From Streptomyces sp. NBC_00554 (lineage in GTDB: Bacteria; Actinomycetota; Actinomycetes; Streptomycetales; Streptomycetaceae): a DNA stretch of 64,000 nt. The notes below the pieces were generated by a model. It saw nothing but the letters and a program-made list of their open reading frames with translations, ran no database searches and was not told the origin of the DNA. The position numbers and the translations under genes are program-made. The stretch covers positions 3,410,001 to 3,474,000 of the forward strand of contig NZ_CP107799.1 in the NCBI RefSeq assembly GCF_041431135.1, read 5' to 3'. Positions 16,192-24,132 of the stretch are shown here, one piece after another; the stretch's first letter is position 1, and each line of letters begins with the position of its first letter.

Positions 16192-19100
16192 CTATCCGCC
16201 CACAGAGGCGTGTTCGTCCGGTGGTTCACCGGATGCCCCTTCCTGTGGACCCTCCATGAGCAGCCGCTCCAGTGCTGCCCGGTCCGGAAGGTCGTCGGGT
16301 CGGACCACCTCGCCGCTACGGACGTACAGGAACGCTGCATTGACCGACTCCAGGGGCACGCCCTGCTGCTCGGCCCAGGCGAGGCGGTAGATCGCGAGCT
16401 GGAGCGGGTCCGCGGTGCGGCTGCGGTTGGTCTTCCAGTCGACGATCTCGTACGTCCTGCCGTCGCCCTGCCCGTGTTCCGCTTCCTCGTCGCCCTGCCG
16501 GTACCCCGCGTCCCCGTCGTCCTCCCTGTAGACCGCGTCGATGCGGCCGCGCACGACGCGTCCGGCGATGGCGAGCTGGAAGGGGACCTCGACGCGGTAG
16601 GGAGTGCGGTGCGCGTAAGGCGTGCGTTCGAAGGAGTCCTTGAGGGCCTCAAGGTCACGCTCGTCGGCGATCTCGGCCTCGCTGCCGGGCAGCTCCTCCG
16701 GATCGAGCATGGGAAGCCGAAGCTCTTCGAAGCGGGACTCCACCCATGCGTGGAAGCGGGTCCCACGGCGCGCGGCGGGCTGCGGAGGGCGCGGCATGGG
16801 GCGCGCCAGCTCCTGCGCGAAGCCGTCCGGGTCGGCGGTCAGGCGCAGCACCTGGGACGCGGTGAGCGACGACGGCAGGGGTACGTCCGTGACACCGGCG
16901 CGGGCGCGCAGGAGCTCTCCGGTGAGCGCGTCCAGGTCGCGGTCCCAGGAGGCGAGCGTGCGGGATTCCTCGGGGGTGAGGCGCATCGGGTCCTCGGGAT
17001 GAGGACGAGCCTCGGGGGCCGGTGCCTGGTGCGGGACCGTCGGGCGGTCCGCCGTCCAGGAGTCCCAGTCGGCGCCGTCGTCCGCGGGGAGGTCCGGCGG
17101 TTCTTCGTCCTCCGGCGGAGGCGGCCACTCGGGGTCCTCGTAGGAGGACGAGTCGTGGGCGGCCCCTGGATGGGCGTCCTCGTGGGACGCGACCCGCTCC
17201 AGGTGGGCGAGTACGGTCTCCGCGGCCGCGCGGCGGCGGGCGAGTGCCGCGTCGTCGAGCGGGAGCGGCCACGCGCGGTCGGCGGACGCCTCGTGGAGGG
17301 CGGGGTTCTCGTCGTCCTCGGCCGGCTCGTCCGCCCAGGCCTCGATCTCGCCGTGTCCGGCCGCGCAGTGGTCGTGCAGGGCGTGCAGGAAGTCCGAGGG
17401 CCCGCGCGGCTTCTTCTGGGAGGGGCCCCACCAGTGGCCGGAGCCGATCAGGAGGGAGCGGGGGCGGGTGAAGGTGACGTAGCCGAGGCGGAGTTCCTCG
17501 GTGTGCTGGTGGTCCTTCATGGCCTCGTGGAAGGCTTTGATGCCCCTGGTGTCCCAGGCGCCGATGTCGGGCAGCGTGTCGGCGTCCCCGCGCAGTTCGT
17601 GCGGCAGGACCTTGCCCTGGGCGGTCCATTTCTCGCGGCCCTGGGTGCTGGGAAAGGTGCCGGTGACGAGGCCGGGGACCACGACGACGTCCCATTCCAG
17701 GCCCTTGGACTTGTGCGCGGTGAGCACCTTGACGGTGTTCTCGCCGCCCGGGAGGGCGTTGTCGAGGCCCTTCTCGTACTGCGCGGCGGTGCGCAGGAAA
17801 CCGAGGAAGGCCAGCAGGGTCGCCTCGCCGTCGCCCGCGGCGAAGGAGGCGGCGACGTCCAGGAAGTTCGACAGCGTCTCGCGTCGGCGGGCGGCCAGCG
17901 CGTGCGGGGACGCGGAGAGTTCGACCTCCAGTCCGGTGACGGCGAGCACCCGGTGCAGGACGTCCATCAGCGGGTCGGCGAGCGAGCGGCGCAGGTCGCG
18001 CAGTTCGGCGGCGAGTCGCGCGAATCGCACCCTCGCGTCAGGTGAGAAGGGCAGTCCGTCGTCGTCCCCCTGGGCCTCGATGGGCATCTCCAGGAACGTG
18101 TCGAGGGCGTCCGCGAGCGATATCACCTCGGCCGGGTCGACCCCCTCGACGGCCGCGGCGAGCCGGCGGTCCGGGTCGTCGTCGGCGCCCACGCGCGCGT
18201 GGGTCACGAGAAAGCGGGCGCGCCTCCCCAGGAGGGCCAGGTCGCGCGGGCCGATGCGCCAGCGCGGGCCGGTGAGCAGGCGGACGAGTGAGGCGTTGGC
18301 ACCTGGGTCCTGGAGGACCTCGCAGACGGCGACGAGATCGGCGACCTCAGGGAGGTGCAGCAGCCCGGAGAGGCCCACCACCTCGACGGGGATGTCGCGG
18401 GCGACGAGCGCGCCCTGGATCTCGGCGAAGTCGGTCGCCGTACGGCACAGCACGGCGATCTCGCCGGGTGCCTTTCCGGTGCGTACGAGATGGGCGATGG
18501 AGTCGGCGAGCCAGTCGATCTCCTCGGCGTGGGTGCGCAGCAGCGCGCAGCGGACCAGGCCGTCGCGCTCGGCTCCGGGGGCTGGGCGGAGTGCCTCCAC
18601 GCCCGCGTGCATGGCGCGCAGGGGCTCCGCGAGGCCGTTGGCGAGTTCCAGGAGGCGGCCACCGCTGCGGCGGTTCTCGCTGAGCGCCTGGCGGGTCGCT
18701 GGACGGCCGTCGGGGTGCGCGAAGTGCTCGGGGAAGTCGTCGAGGTTGGCGACGGAGGCGCCACGCCAGCCGTAGATCGCCTGGCAGGGGTCGCCGACCG
18801 CGGTCACCGGGTGGCCCGTGCCGCCGCCGAAGAGACCGGCGAGCAGGACACGTTGGGCGACCGATGTGTCCTGGTACTCGTCCAGCAGGACCACTCGGAA
18901 CTCGTCGCGCAGGATGGTTCCGACCTCGGGGCGGGTGCGGGCCAGGGTGGCCGACAGGGCGATCTGGTCGCCGAAGTCGAGGAGGTCACGTTCGCGTTTG
19001 GCCGCGCGGTAACGGCCGACCAGCTCGGCGAGTTCGCGCCGGGCCGCCGCTGCCTCGGGGACCTTGCGCAGGTCGGCGTTGGTGAGTTTGGCGCTCTCCA

Positions 19101-19692
19101 GGGAGCGCAGCAGTTCGGCGTCGTAGGCGCGCAGGTCCTCGGGGCGTACGAGGTGTTCGGAGAGCTCGGAGTCCAGCGTGAGGAGGTCGCCGACGAGGTC
19201 CGGGAAGGAGCGGGTCAGCGCCGGGTACGGTCCAGGTGCTTCGCGCAGCACGCGGGCGGCGAGCTGGTAGCGGGTGGCGTCGGCGAGCAGGCGGGATGTC
19301 GGTTCGAGCCCGATGCGCAGGCCGTGGTCGGTCAGCAGGCGGCCCGCGAAGGCGTGGTACGTGGAGATGACGGGCTCGCCTGGTGGGTTGTCAGGGTCGA
19401 TCACGTCCGGGTCGGTGACGCCTGCCTTGATGAGCGCCTTGCGGACGCGCTCGGCGAGTTCGCCGGCCGCCTTGTTGGTGAACGTCAGGCCGAGAACCTG
19501 CTCGGGGGCGACCTGCCCGGTGCCGACCAGCCACACCACGCGTGCCGCCATCACCGTGGTCTTGCCCGAACCGGCTCCGGCCACGATCACCTGCGGGGCG
19601 GGCGGTGCGGTGATGCAGGCCGTCTGCTCCGGGGTGAACGGGATGCCGAGGAGCTCTTTGAGCTGTTCGGGGTCGGTGATACGGGCTGGCAC
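16192..19692 (-). CDS. adnB: AdnB-like ATP-dependent helicase-nuclease (UvrD/REP family)
   Basis: 1166 residues from GTG 19692 (MPARITDPEQLKELL); upstream ATG 19734 lacks a ribosome site too, so the start is moderately certain. Walker A is VAGAGSGKT (residues 37-45), followed by GLTFTNKAAGELAERV, LLDFGDQIAL, VVLLDEYQDTS and GDPCQAIYGWRG. Late helicase motifs (HKSKGLEWDVVVVPG and FTRPRSLL) lie near 670-770. An acidic linker precedes a C-terminal RecB-like nuclease with RGRIDAVY and YEIVDWKTN. Order and features match AdnB of the mycobacterial AdnAB heterodimer that resects double-strand breaks. The AdnA-like gene lies upstream on the same strand. Confidence 0.88.
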   Translation of the reverse strand: MPARITDPEQLKELLGIPFTPEQTACITAPPAPQVIVAGAGSGKTTVMAARVVWLVGTGQVAPEQVLGLTFTNKAAGELAERVRKALIKAGVTDPDVIDPDNPPGEPVISTYHAFAGRLLTDHGLRIGLEPTSRLLADATRYQLAARVLREAPGPYPALTRSFPDLVGDLLTLDSELSEHLVRPEDLRAYDAELLRSLESAKLTNADLRKVPEAAAARRELAELVGRYRAAKRERDLLDFGDQIALSATLARTRPEVGTILRDEFRVVLLDEYQDTSVAQRVLLAGLFGGGTGHPVTAVGDPCQAIYGWRGASVANLDDFPEHFAHPDGRPATRQALSENRRSGGRLLELANGLAEPLRAMHAGVEALRPAPGAERDGLVRCALLRTHAEEIDWLADSIAHLVRTGKAPGEIAVLCRTATDFAEIQGALVARDIPVEVVGLSGLLHLPEVADLVAVCEVLQDPGANASLVRLLTGPRWRIGPRDLALLGRRARFLVTHARVGADDDPDRRLAAAVEGVDPAEVISLADALDTFLEMPIEAQGDDDGLPFSPDARVRFARLAAELRDLRRSLADPLMDVLHRVLAVTGLEVELSASPHALAARRRETLSNFLDVAASFAAGDGEATLLAFLGFLRTAAQYEKGLDNALPGGENTVKVLTAHKSKGLEWDVVVVPGLVTGTFPSTQGREKWTAQGKVLPHELRGDADTLPDIGAWDTRGIKAFHEAMKDHQHTEELRLGYVTFTRPRSLLIGSGHWWGPSQKKPRGPSDFLHALHDHCAAGHGEIEAWADEPAEDDENPALHEASADRAWPLPLDDAALARRRAAAETVLAHLERVASHEDAHPGAAHDSSSYEDPEWPPPPEDEEPPDLPADDGADWDSWTADRPTVPHQAPAPEARPHPEDPMRLTPEESRTLASWDRDLDALTGELLRARAGVTDVPLPSSLTASQVLRLTADPDGFAQELARPMPRPPQPAARRGTRFHAWVESRFEELRLPMLDPEELPGSEAEIADERDLEALKDSFERTPYAHRTPYRVEVPFQLAIAGRVVRGRIDAVYREDDGDAGYRQGDEEAEHGQGDGRTYEIVDWKTNRSRTADPLQLAIYRLAWAEQQGVPLESVNAAFLYVRSGEVVRPDDLPDRAALERLLMEGPQEGASGEPPDEHASVGG

Positions 19693-19837
19693 GTCAGAGA
19701 GGCTAGCGGCGCGCACTGACAGTGGGGGCCACATCGGCCGTGGGGCACAAGGATGCGCTGGTCAGCACGGGTGGTGCGATGCGTCACGCACGTCGCACCA
19801 CTCGACGCGCAGGCGTCACCCGGCCACACGCGCGTGG

Positions 19838-19903
19838 CTCGACCGCACCCACATCACTCGACCGCACCCACGTCACTCGATCGCGCCCCCGTCACTCGAC
19901 CAC
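19838..19903. repeat. Degenerate 19-bp tandem repeat between adnA- and adnB-like genes
   Basis: Three successive 19-base units begin at 19838, 19857 and 19876 (ctcgaccgcacccacatca and close variants), with a fourth partial unit at 19895. The adnA-like stop (19892-19894) lies at the end of the third unit, so the repeat has been carried into the last codons of that gene. It fills part of the 199-base gap before the adnB-like start. Confidence 0.8.
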
Positions 19904-22900
19904 GTGCCGCCCCTCGGGTCGCGCGCTGCACGACGCCCGGAACGCGCAGTGCGTGCAGTGCTGCCCGGTCGTCGGCGAGAACCGCTCGTCGAGGACCTTG
20001 CCCGCGGCGGTGGCGAGCAGGTCGCCGACCCACTCGCCCTCCAGTGGCTCCTGCGCCTGCACCTTGGGGAGGGTCTCGCCCCCGTTCTTCTTGGCGGCAC
20101 CCTGGCGCAGCTGGACGAGTTCGGCGCCGCCCGGTTCGGGGCGGACACCGTCGAAGGCGTCATCGGCGGCGCCCTCGCTGATGGCGAGCTGGTAGACGGC
20201 GAGCTGCGGATGGTGTGCCACCTCGGCGGCGGTCGGCGCCTGCTTGCCGGTCTTGAAGTCGACCACGTAGGCGCGGCCTTCGGCATCCGCCTCGACGCGG
20301 TCCATGGAGCCGCGGATGCGTACTTCGTAGTCGCCCGCTTCGAGGGTCACGTCGAAGTCGTGCTCACTGGCCACGGGCGTACGCCCGGTGCGGTCCGTCA
20401 CGTGCCACTTCAGGAAGCGTTCGAGCGCCACGCGCGCGTGCTCCTTCTCCTGCGCGGACTTCCAGGGCGCGTCGAAGGCGAGCGCGTTCCACACGGAATC
20501 GAGGCGCTCCATGAGGACGGCCAGGTCTGCCGGGGTGCGTCCGGAGGCGACCTCGTCGGCGAGGACGTGCACCACGTTGCCGAAGCCCTGGGCGGCGGTC
20601 GCGGGCGCGTCGGCTTTCACCTCGCGCCCCAGGAACCACTGCAGGGCGCAGGTGTTGGCGAGCTGGTCGAGGGCGCTCCCGGAGAGCACGACGGGCTGAT
20701 CGCGGTTGCGCAGCGGGATCTTGCTCTCGGTCGGCTCGTACAGGCCCCACCAGCGGTAGGGGTGCGCGGACGGCACCAGGGGGCGGCCGTCCTCGTCACC
20801 GAGCGCGGCGAGTTTGGCCAGACGGCGGGCCGCGGCCTCCCTGAGGGTGTCCGAGACGCGCGGATCGACGGTCGTGGCGCGCAGCTCGGCGACCAGCGCG
20901 GCGACGGACAGCGGGCGGCGCGGGCGGCCGGCGACGTCCTTGGGTTCGACGCCGAGTTCGGTGAGGAAGCGGGAGGGCTGGTCGCCGTCGTCGGCGGGGG
21001 CCTTCACGGCGGTGACGACGAGGCGTTCACGCGCGCGCGTGGCGGCCACGTAGAACAAACGGCGTTCTTCGGAGAGGAGTGCTCCGGGCGTGAGGGGCTC
21101 GGCGAGGCCGTCGCGTCCGATGCGGTCGGCCTCCAGCAGGGAGCCGCGGCGGCGCAGGTCGGGCCACAGGCCCTCCTGGACGCCCGCGACGACGACGAGG
21201 CGCCACTCCAGGCCCTTGGAGCGGTGCGCGGTCATCAGACGCACGGCGTCGGGGCGTACGACCCTGCGGGTGAGCGTGTCGGCGGCGATGTCCTGGGCCT
21301 CGATCTCCTCCAGGAAGTTGAGGGCGCCGCGGCCACCGGTGCGCTCCTCGGCGCGCGTCGCGGTCGCGAACAACGCGCACACGGCGTCGAGGTCGCGGTC
21401 CGCGTTCCGCCCGGCCGCGCCACCGCGCCTGGCGGCCCGCTCCAGACGCTGCGGCCACGGTGTGCCCTCCCACAGGTCCCAGAGGGCCTCCTCGGCCGTC
21501 CCGCCACCCGCGAGGCGCTCCCGCGCCTTCCGCAGCAGCGCACCGAGACGCTGGGCGCCTCGGGCGTACGCCGGGTCGTGCGCGACCAGCCGCTCCGGCT
21601 CGGCCAGCGCGCGGGCGAGCAGTTCGTCGGACGGCGGTGGTACGTGGTTGCCGGCGGCGCGCTCCTCCTCCCGCAGCGCGCGTCCCAGGCGCCGCAGGTC
21701 GGCGGCGTCCATGCTCGCGAGGGGCGAGGCGAGCAGGGTGAGCGCGGTCTCGATGTCGAGCCAGGGGGTCTCCGGTTCCGACTCAGCCGAGTCTTGGGCC
21801 TCTTGGGCCTCTTCGGGCTCTTGGGCGTCGGCGCTTTCCGCTCCTTCCGCGGGTGCGTCTTCTTGAGCGGGTACCTCCCCTGCGGCGGCGTCCTCAGCGG
21901 ATACGTCCGTGCCGGCACGGGAGTCCGCGTCCGCACCCAACTCCGCCCGCGCCACCGCCCGCAGCGCGGTCAGCAGCGGCGCCACCGCCGGCTCGTGTCG
22001 CAGCGGCAGATCGTCGCCGTCGATGTCGAGCGGCACCCCGGCCGCGGTGAGCGCACGGCGGATCGTCGGAATCGTGCGGGAGCCGGCGCGTACCAGGACG
22101 GCCATCTCGCTCCACGGGACGCCGTCCTCCAGGTGGGCGCGGCGCAGGATGTCGGCGATGTTGTCCAGTTCCGTGCCGGTGGTCGGGTACGTGTAGACCT
22201 CGGTCCGGCCCCCGTCCCGTACCGGGGACAGCTCGCGGTGGGCCCTGACCTTCTCCGCCGGAAGGCGGGTCAGCGGCATGCGCTGGGTGAGCAGCCGGGT
22301 GGCGGCCAGCAGGTCGGCGCCCGAGCGGCGGGACGTCCGGAGGACCTCGACCGGCGCCGGGTGCCCGCCCGCGCGCGGGAACGCGTCGGGGAAGTCCAGG
22401 ATGCCGTTCACATCTGCGCCCCGGAAGGTGTAGATCGACTGGTCGGGGTCGCCAAAGGCGACAAGGGTGCGGCCACCGCCGGCGAGGGCCCTCAGCAGTC
22501 GTACCTGCGCCGGGTCGGTGTCCTGGTACTCGTCCACGTAGACGGCGTCGTACTGCGCGGCCAGGCGTTCGGCGACACCGGGGCGGCCGGCGAGCAGCAC
22601 GGCGCGGTGGACCAGTTCCGCGTAGTCGAGGACTCCTTGCATGTCGAGAACGTCGAGGTACTCGGCGAGGAAGGCCGCCGCTGCGCCCCAGTCGGGGCGG
22701 CCGCTGCGTGAGGCGAAGGCGTCCAGGGCCTCGGGGCTCAGGCCCAGCTCGCGGCTGCGGGCGAGGACCGCGCGGACCTCGTCGGCGAAGCCGCGTGTGG
22801 TCAGACAGGCGCGCAGTTCGTCCGGCCAGCGCACATGCGCGAGACCGAGGCGCTCCAGGTCGGGCTGGCCCGCGAGCAGTTCGCGTACCGCCACGTCCTG

Positions 22901-23332
22901 TTCGGGACCCGACAGCAGCCGCAGGGGTTCCACGAACAGGTCACTGTCCTGGTGGGCACGGACCAGGGCGTAGCAGAAGGAGTGGAAGGTGGTCGCCTGA
23001 GGGGCGCGGGCGGCCCCTATGCGCAACGCCATGCGGTCGCGCAGCTCGACGGCCGCCTTCCTGCTGAAGGTGAGCACCAGGACGCGCTCCGGATCGCCGC
23101 CCCGTGCGATCCGGGCGGCCACTGACTCGACCAGCGTGGTGGTCTTTCCGGTGCCCGGACCTGCGAGAACGAGCAGTGGGCCGCCCCTGTGGTCAACCAC
23201 CGAGCGCTGTCCTGCGTCCAGACGAGGGGGATCCACCCGGACCGGCGGGGTACGCACCAGTCGGTACGCGCCGCGGGTCCCCTGTCGCACCTGGGGGTGC
23301 GACAGGCGCCTGGTGGAGGAAGAGGAGCTCAC
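19892..23332 (-). CDS. adnA: AdnA-like helicase-nuclease with Fe-S type cysteine set
   Basis: 1146 residues from GTG 23332 (MSSSSSTRRLSHPQ); AGGA lies 12 bases upstream. Walker A is LAGPGTGKT (residues 56-64), followed by LTFSRKAAVELRDRM, ATTFHSFCYAL, VYVDEYQDTDP, GDPDQSIYTFRG and HRSKGLEWRLVVVAG. A low-complexity Ala/Glu/Asp insert lies around residues 470-510. The C-terminal nuclease has RGSMDRVE and YVVDFKTG, with one distant cysteine (NTCALQWF) and a terminal cluster CTHCAFRASC, the pattern of Fe-S nucleases such as AddB. It precedes the adnB-like gene, the same order as mycobacterial adnA-adnB. The pair should form a double-strand-break end-resection motor. Confidence 0.88.
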   Translation of the reverse strand: MSSSSSTRRLSHPQVRQGTRGAYRLVRTPPVRVDPPRLDAGQRSVVDHRGGPLLVLAGPGTGKTTTLVESVAARIARGGDPERVLVLTFSRKAAVELRDRMALRIGAARAPQATTFHSFCYALVRAHQDSDLFVEPLRLLSGPEQDVAVRELLAGQPDLERLGLAHVRWPDELRACLTTRGFADEVRAVLARSRELGLSPEALDAFASRSGRPDWGAAAAFLAEYLDVLDMQGVLDYAELVHRAVLLAGRPGVAERLAAQYDAVYVDEYQDTDPAQVRLLRALAGGGRTLVAFGDPDQSIYTFRGADVNGILDFPDAFPRAGGHPAPVEVLRTSRRSGADLLAATRLLTQRMPLTRLPAEKVRAHRELSPVRDGGRTEVYTYPTTGTELDNIADILRRAHLEDGVPWSEMAVLVRAGSRTIPTIRRALTAAGVPLDIDGDDLPLRHEPAVAPLLTALRAVARAELGADADSRAGTDVSAEDAAAGEVPAQEDAPAEGAESADAQEPEEAQEAQDSAESEPETPWLDIETALTLLASPLASMDAADLRRLGRALREEERAAGNHVPPPSDELLARALAEPERLVAHDPAYARGAQRLGALLRKARERLAGGGTAEEALWDLWEGTPWPQRLERAARRGGAAGRNADRDLDAVCALFATATRAEERTGGRGALNFLEEIEAQDIAADTLTRRVVRPDAVRLMTAHRSKGLEWRLVVVAGVQEGLWPDLRRRGSLLEADRIGRDGLAEPLTPGALLSEERRLFYVAATRARERLVVTAVKAPADDGDQPSRFLTELGVEPKDVAGRPRRPLSVAALVAELRATTVDPRVSDTLREAAARRLAKLAALGDEDGRPLVPSAHPYRWWGLYEPTESKIPLRNRDQPVVLSGSALDQLANTCALQWFLGREVKADAPATAAQGFGNVVHVLADEVASGRTPADLAVLMERLDSVWNALAFDAPWKSAQEKEHARVALERFLKWHVTDRTGRTPVASEHDFDVTLEAGDYEVRIRGSMDRVEADAEGRAYVVDFKTGKQAPTAAEVAHHPQLAVYQLAISEGAADDAFDGVRPEPGGAELVQLRQGAAKKNGGETLPKVQAQEPLEGEWVGDLLATAAGKVLDERFSPTTGQHCTHCAFRASCSARPEGRHVVE

Positions 23333-23580
23333 GTGGTTCGCCGGTCCTGGTGGTCGTGCTGGTTGGAGGACTGCCGCGCGTTCAGTGCGGTGGCCGCGGG
23401 GTGAGAGGGAAGCGCGTCGTCGACGCTACGCCGGAGAGCGCGGTGGAAGCAGGGCTTCCCCTTCTTCCCGGGGGCCTCGTGCGTCCCCCGGTCCTCGAAC
23501 GTACGGCATGTCACGGGCGTGCCTCGCTTCCCCCGTACGGGCCACAGGTGCCCCCTCCGCCCGTCCGATACCGGAAGCTG

Positions 23581-23946
23581 TCAGGTGTGACTCTCCGCGC
23601 GTTCGCCGCCGTCCCATCGCGCCCGTCTCATGTCGACGCGCGGCAGATGCCCCTCGGAGGCTCTGCTCGCCTCCTTCAGGGGAGTGCCCTCGGTTCGATA
23701 GTGGGCCAGCGCCTCGAGTTCGTGGCCCGGGAGCAGCACGCCGTCCGCGCGTATGACACGCCACCAGGGAACCGCTCCTCCGTAGAGGGCCATCACGCGG
23801 CCCACCTGTCGAGGCCCGCCCTCCTCCAGCCACTCGGCGACGTCCCCGTACGTCATGACGCGCCCGGGCGGGATCAGCTCGGCGACCTCAAGGACCCGTT
23901 CCGCGTACTCCGGCAGGTCGTCCGCCGGAAGGCTCTCCTCGCTCAT
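23581..23946 (-). CDS. MGMT-family alkyltransferase-like (ATL) protein
   Basis: 121 residues from ATG 23946 (MSEESLPADDLPEY). The winged-helix DNA-binding part of O6-alkylguanine transferases is visible (LIPPGRVMTYGDVAEWLEEG, then PRQVGRVMALYGG), but the catalytic PCHR is replaced by PWWR: the acceptor cysteine is absent. That is the hallmark of alkyltransferase-like proteins, which bind O6-alkylguanine and hand it to nucleotide excision repair without repairing it. It lies 248 bases upstream of the adnA-like gene on the same strand; that gap shows no convincing gene. The neighbourhood of repair helicases is suggestive, but the operon is unproven. Confidence 0.85.
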   Translation of the reverse strand: MSEESLPADDLPEYAERVLEVAELIPPGRVMTYGDVAEWLEEGGPRQVGRVMALYGGAVPWWRVIRADGVLLPGHELEALAHYRTEGTPLKEASRASEGHLPRVDMRRARWDGGERAESHT

Positions 23947-24132
23947 CCGCCCCATCCTGCCCCACCCCACCGACAGTGTGACGGGGTGACGACCGCGGGT
24001 AGCCCTCGCCCCGCGGCGGCGCGTGAGGCAGACTGTGCGCCCCCGCATTTGCACCCTGATGCCCCCGTGTGTCGGTGGGGCATGCCACCATCGTGCGGGC
24101 GGTGACCGGTGATACGAGATCAAGAAGAGTCG

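Noticed and set aside
23329..23580. Gene in the gap between the adnA-like and ATL genes
   Set aside because: A 61-codon minus-strand frame is present, but codon bias is weak and no ribosome site or family features are seen.
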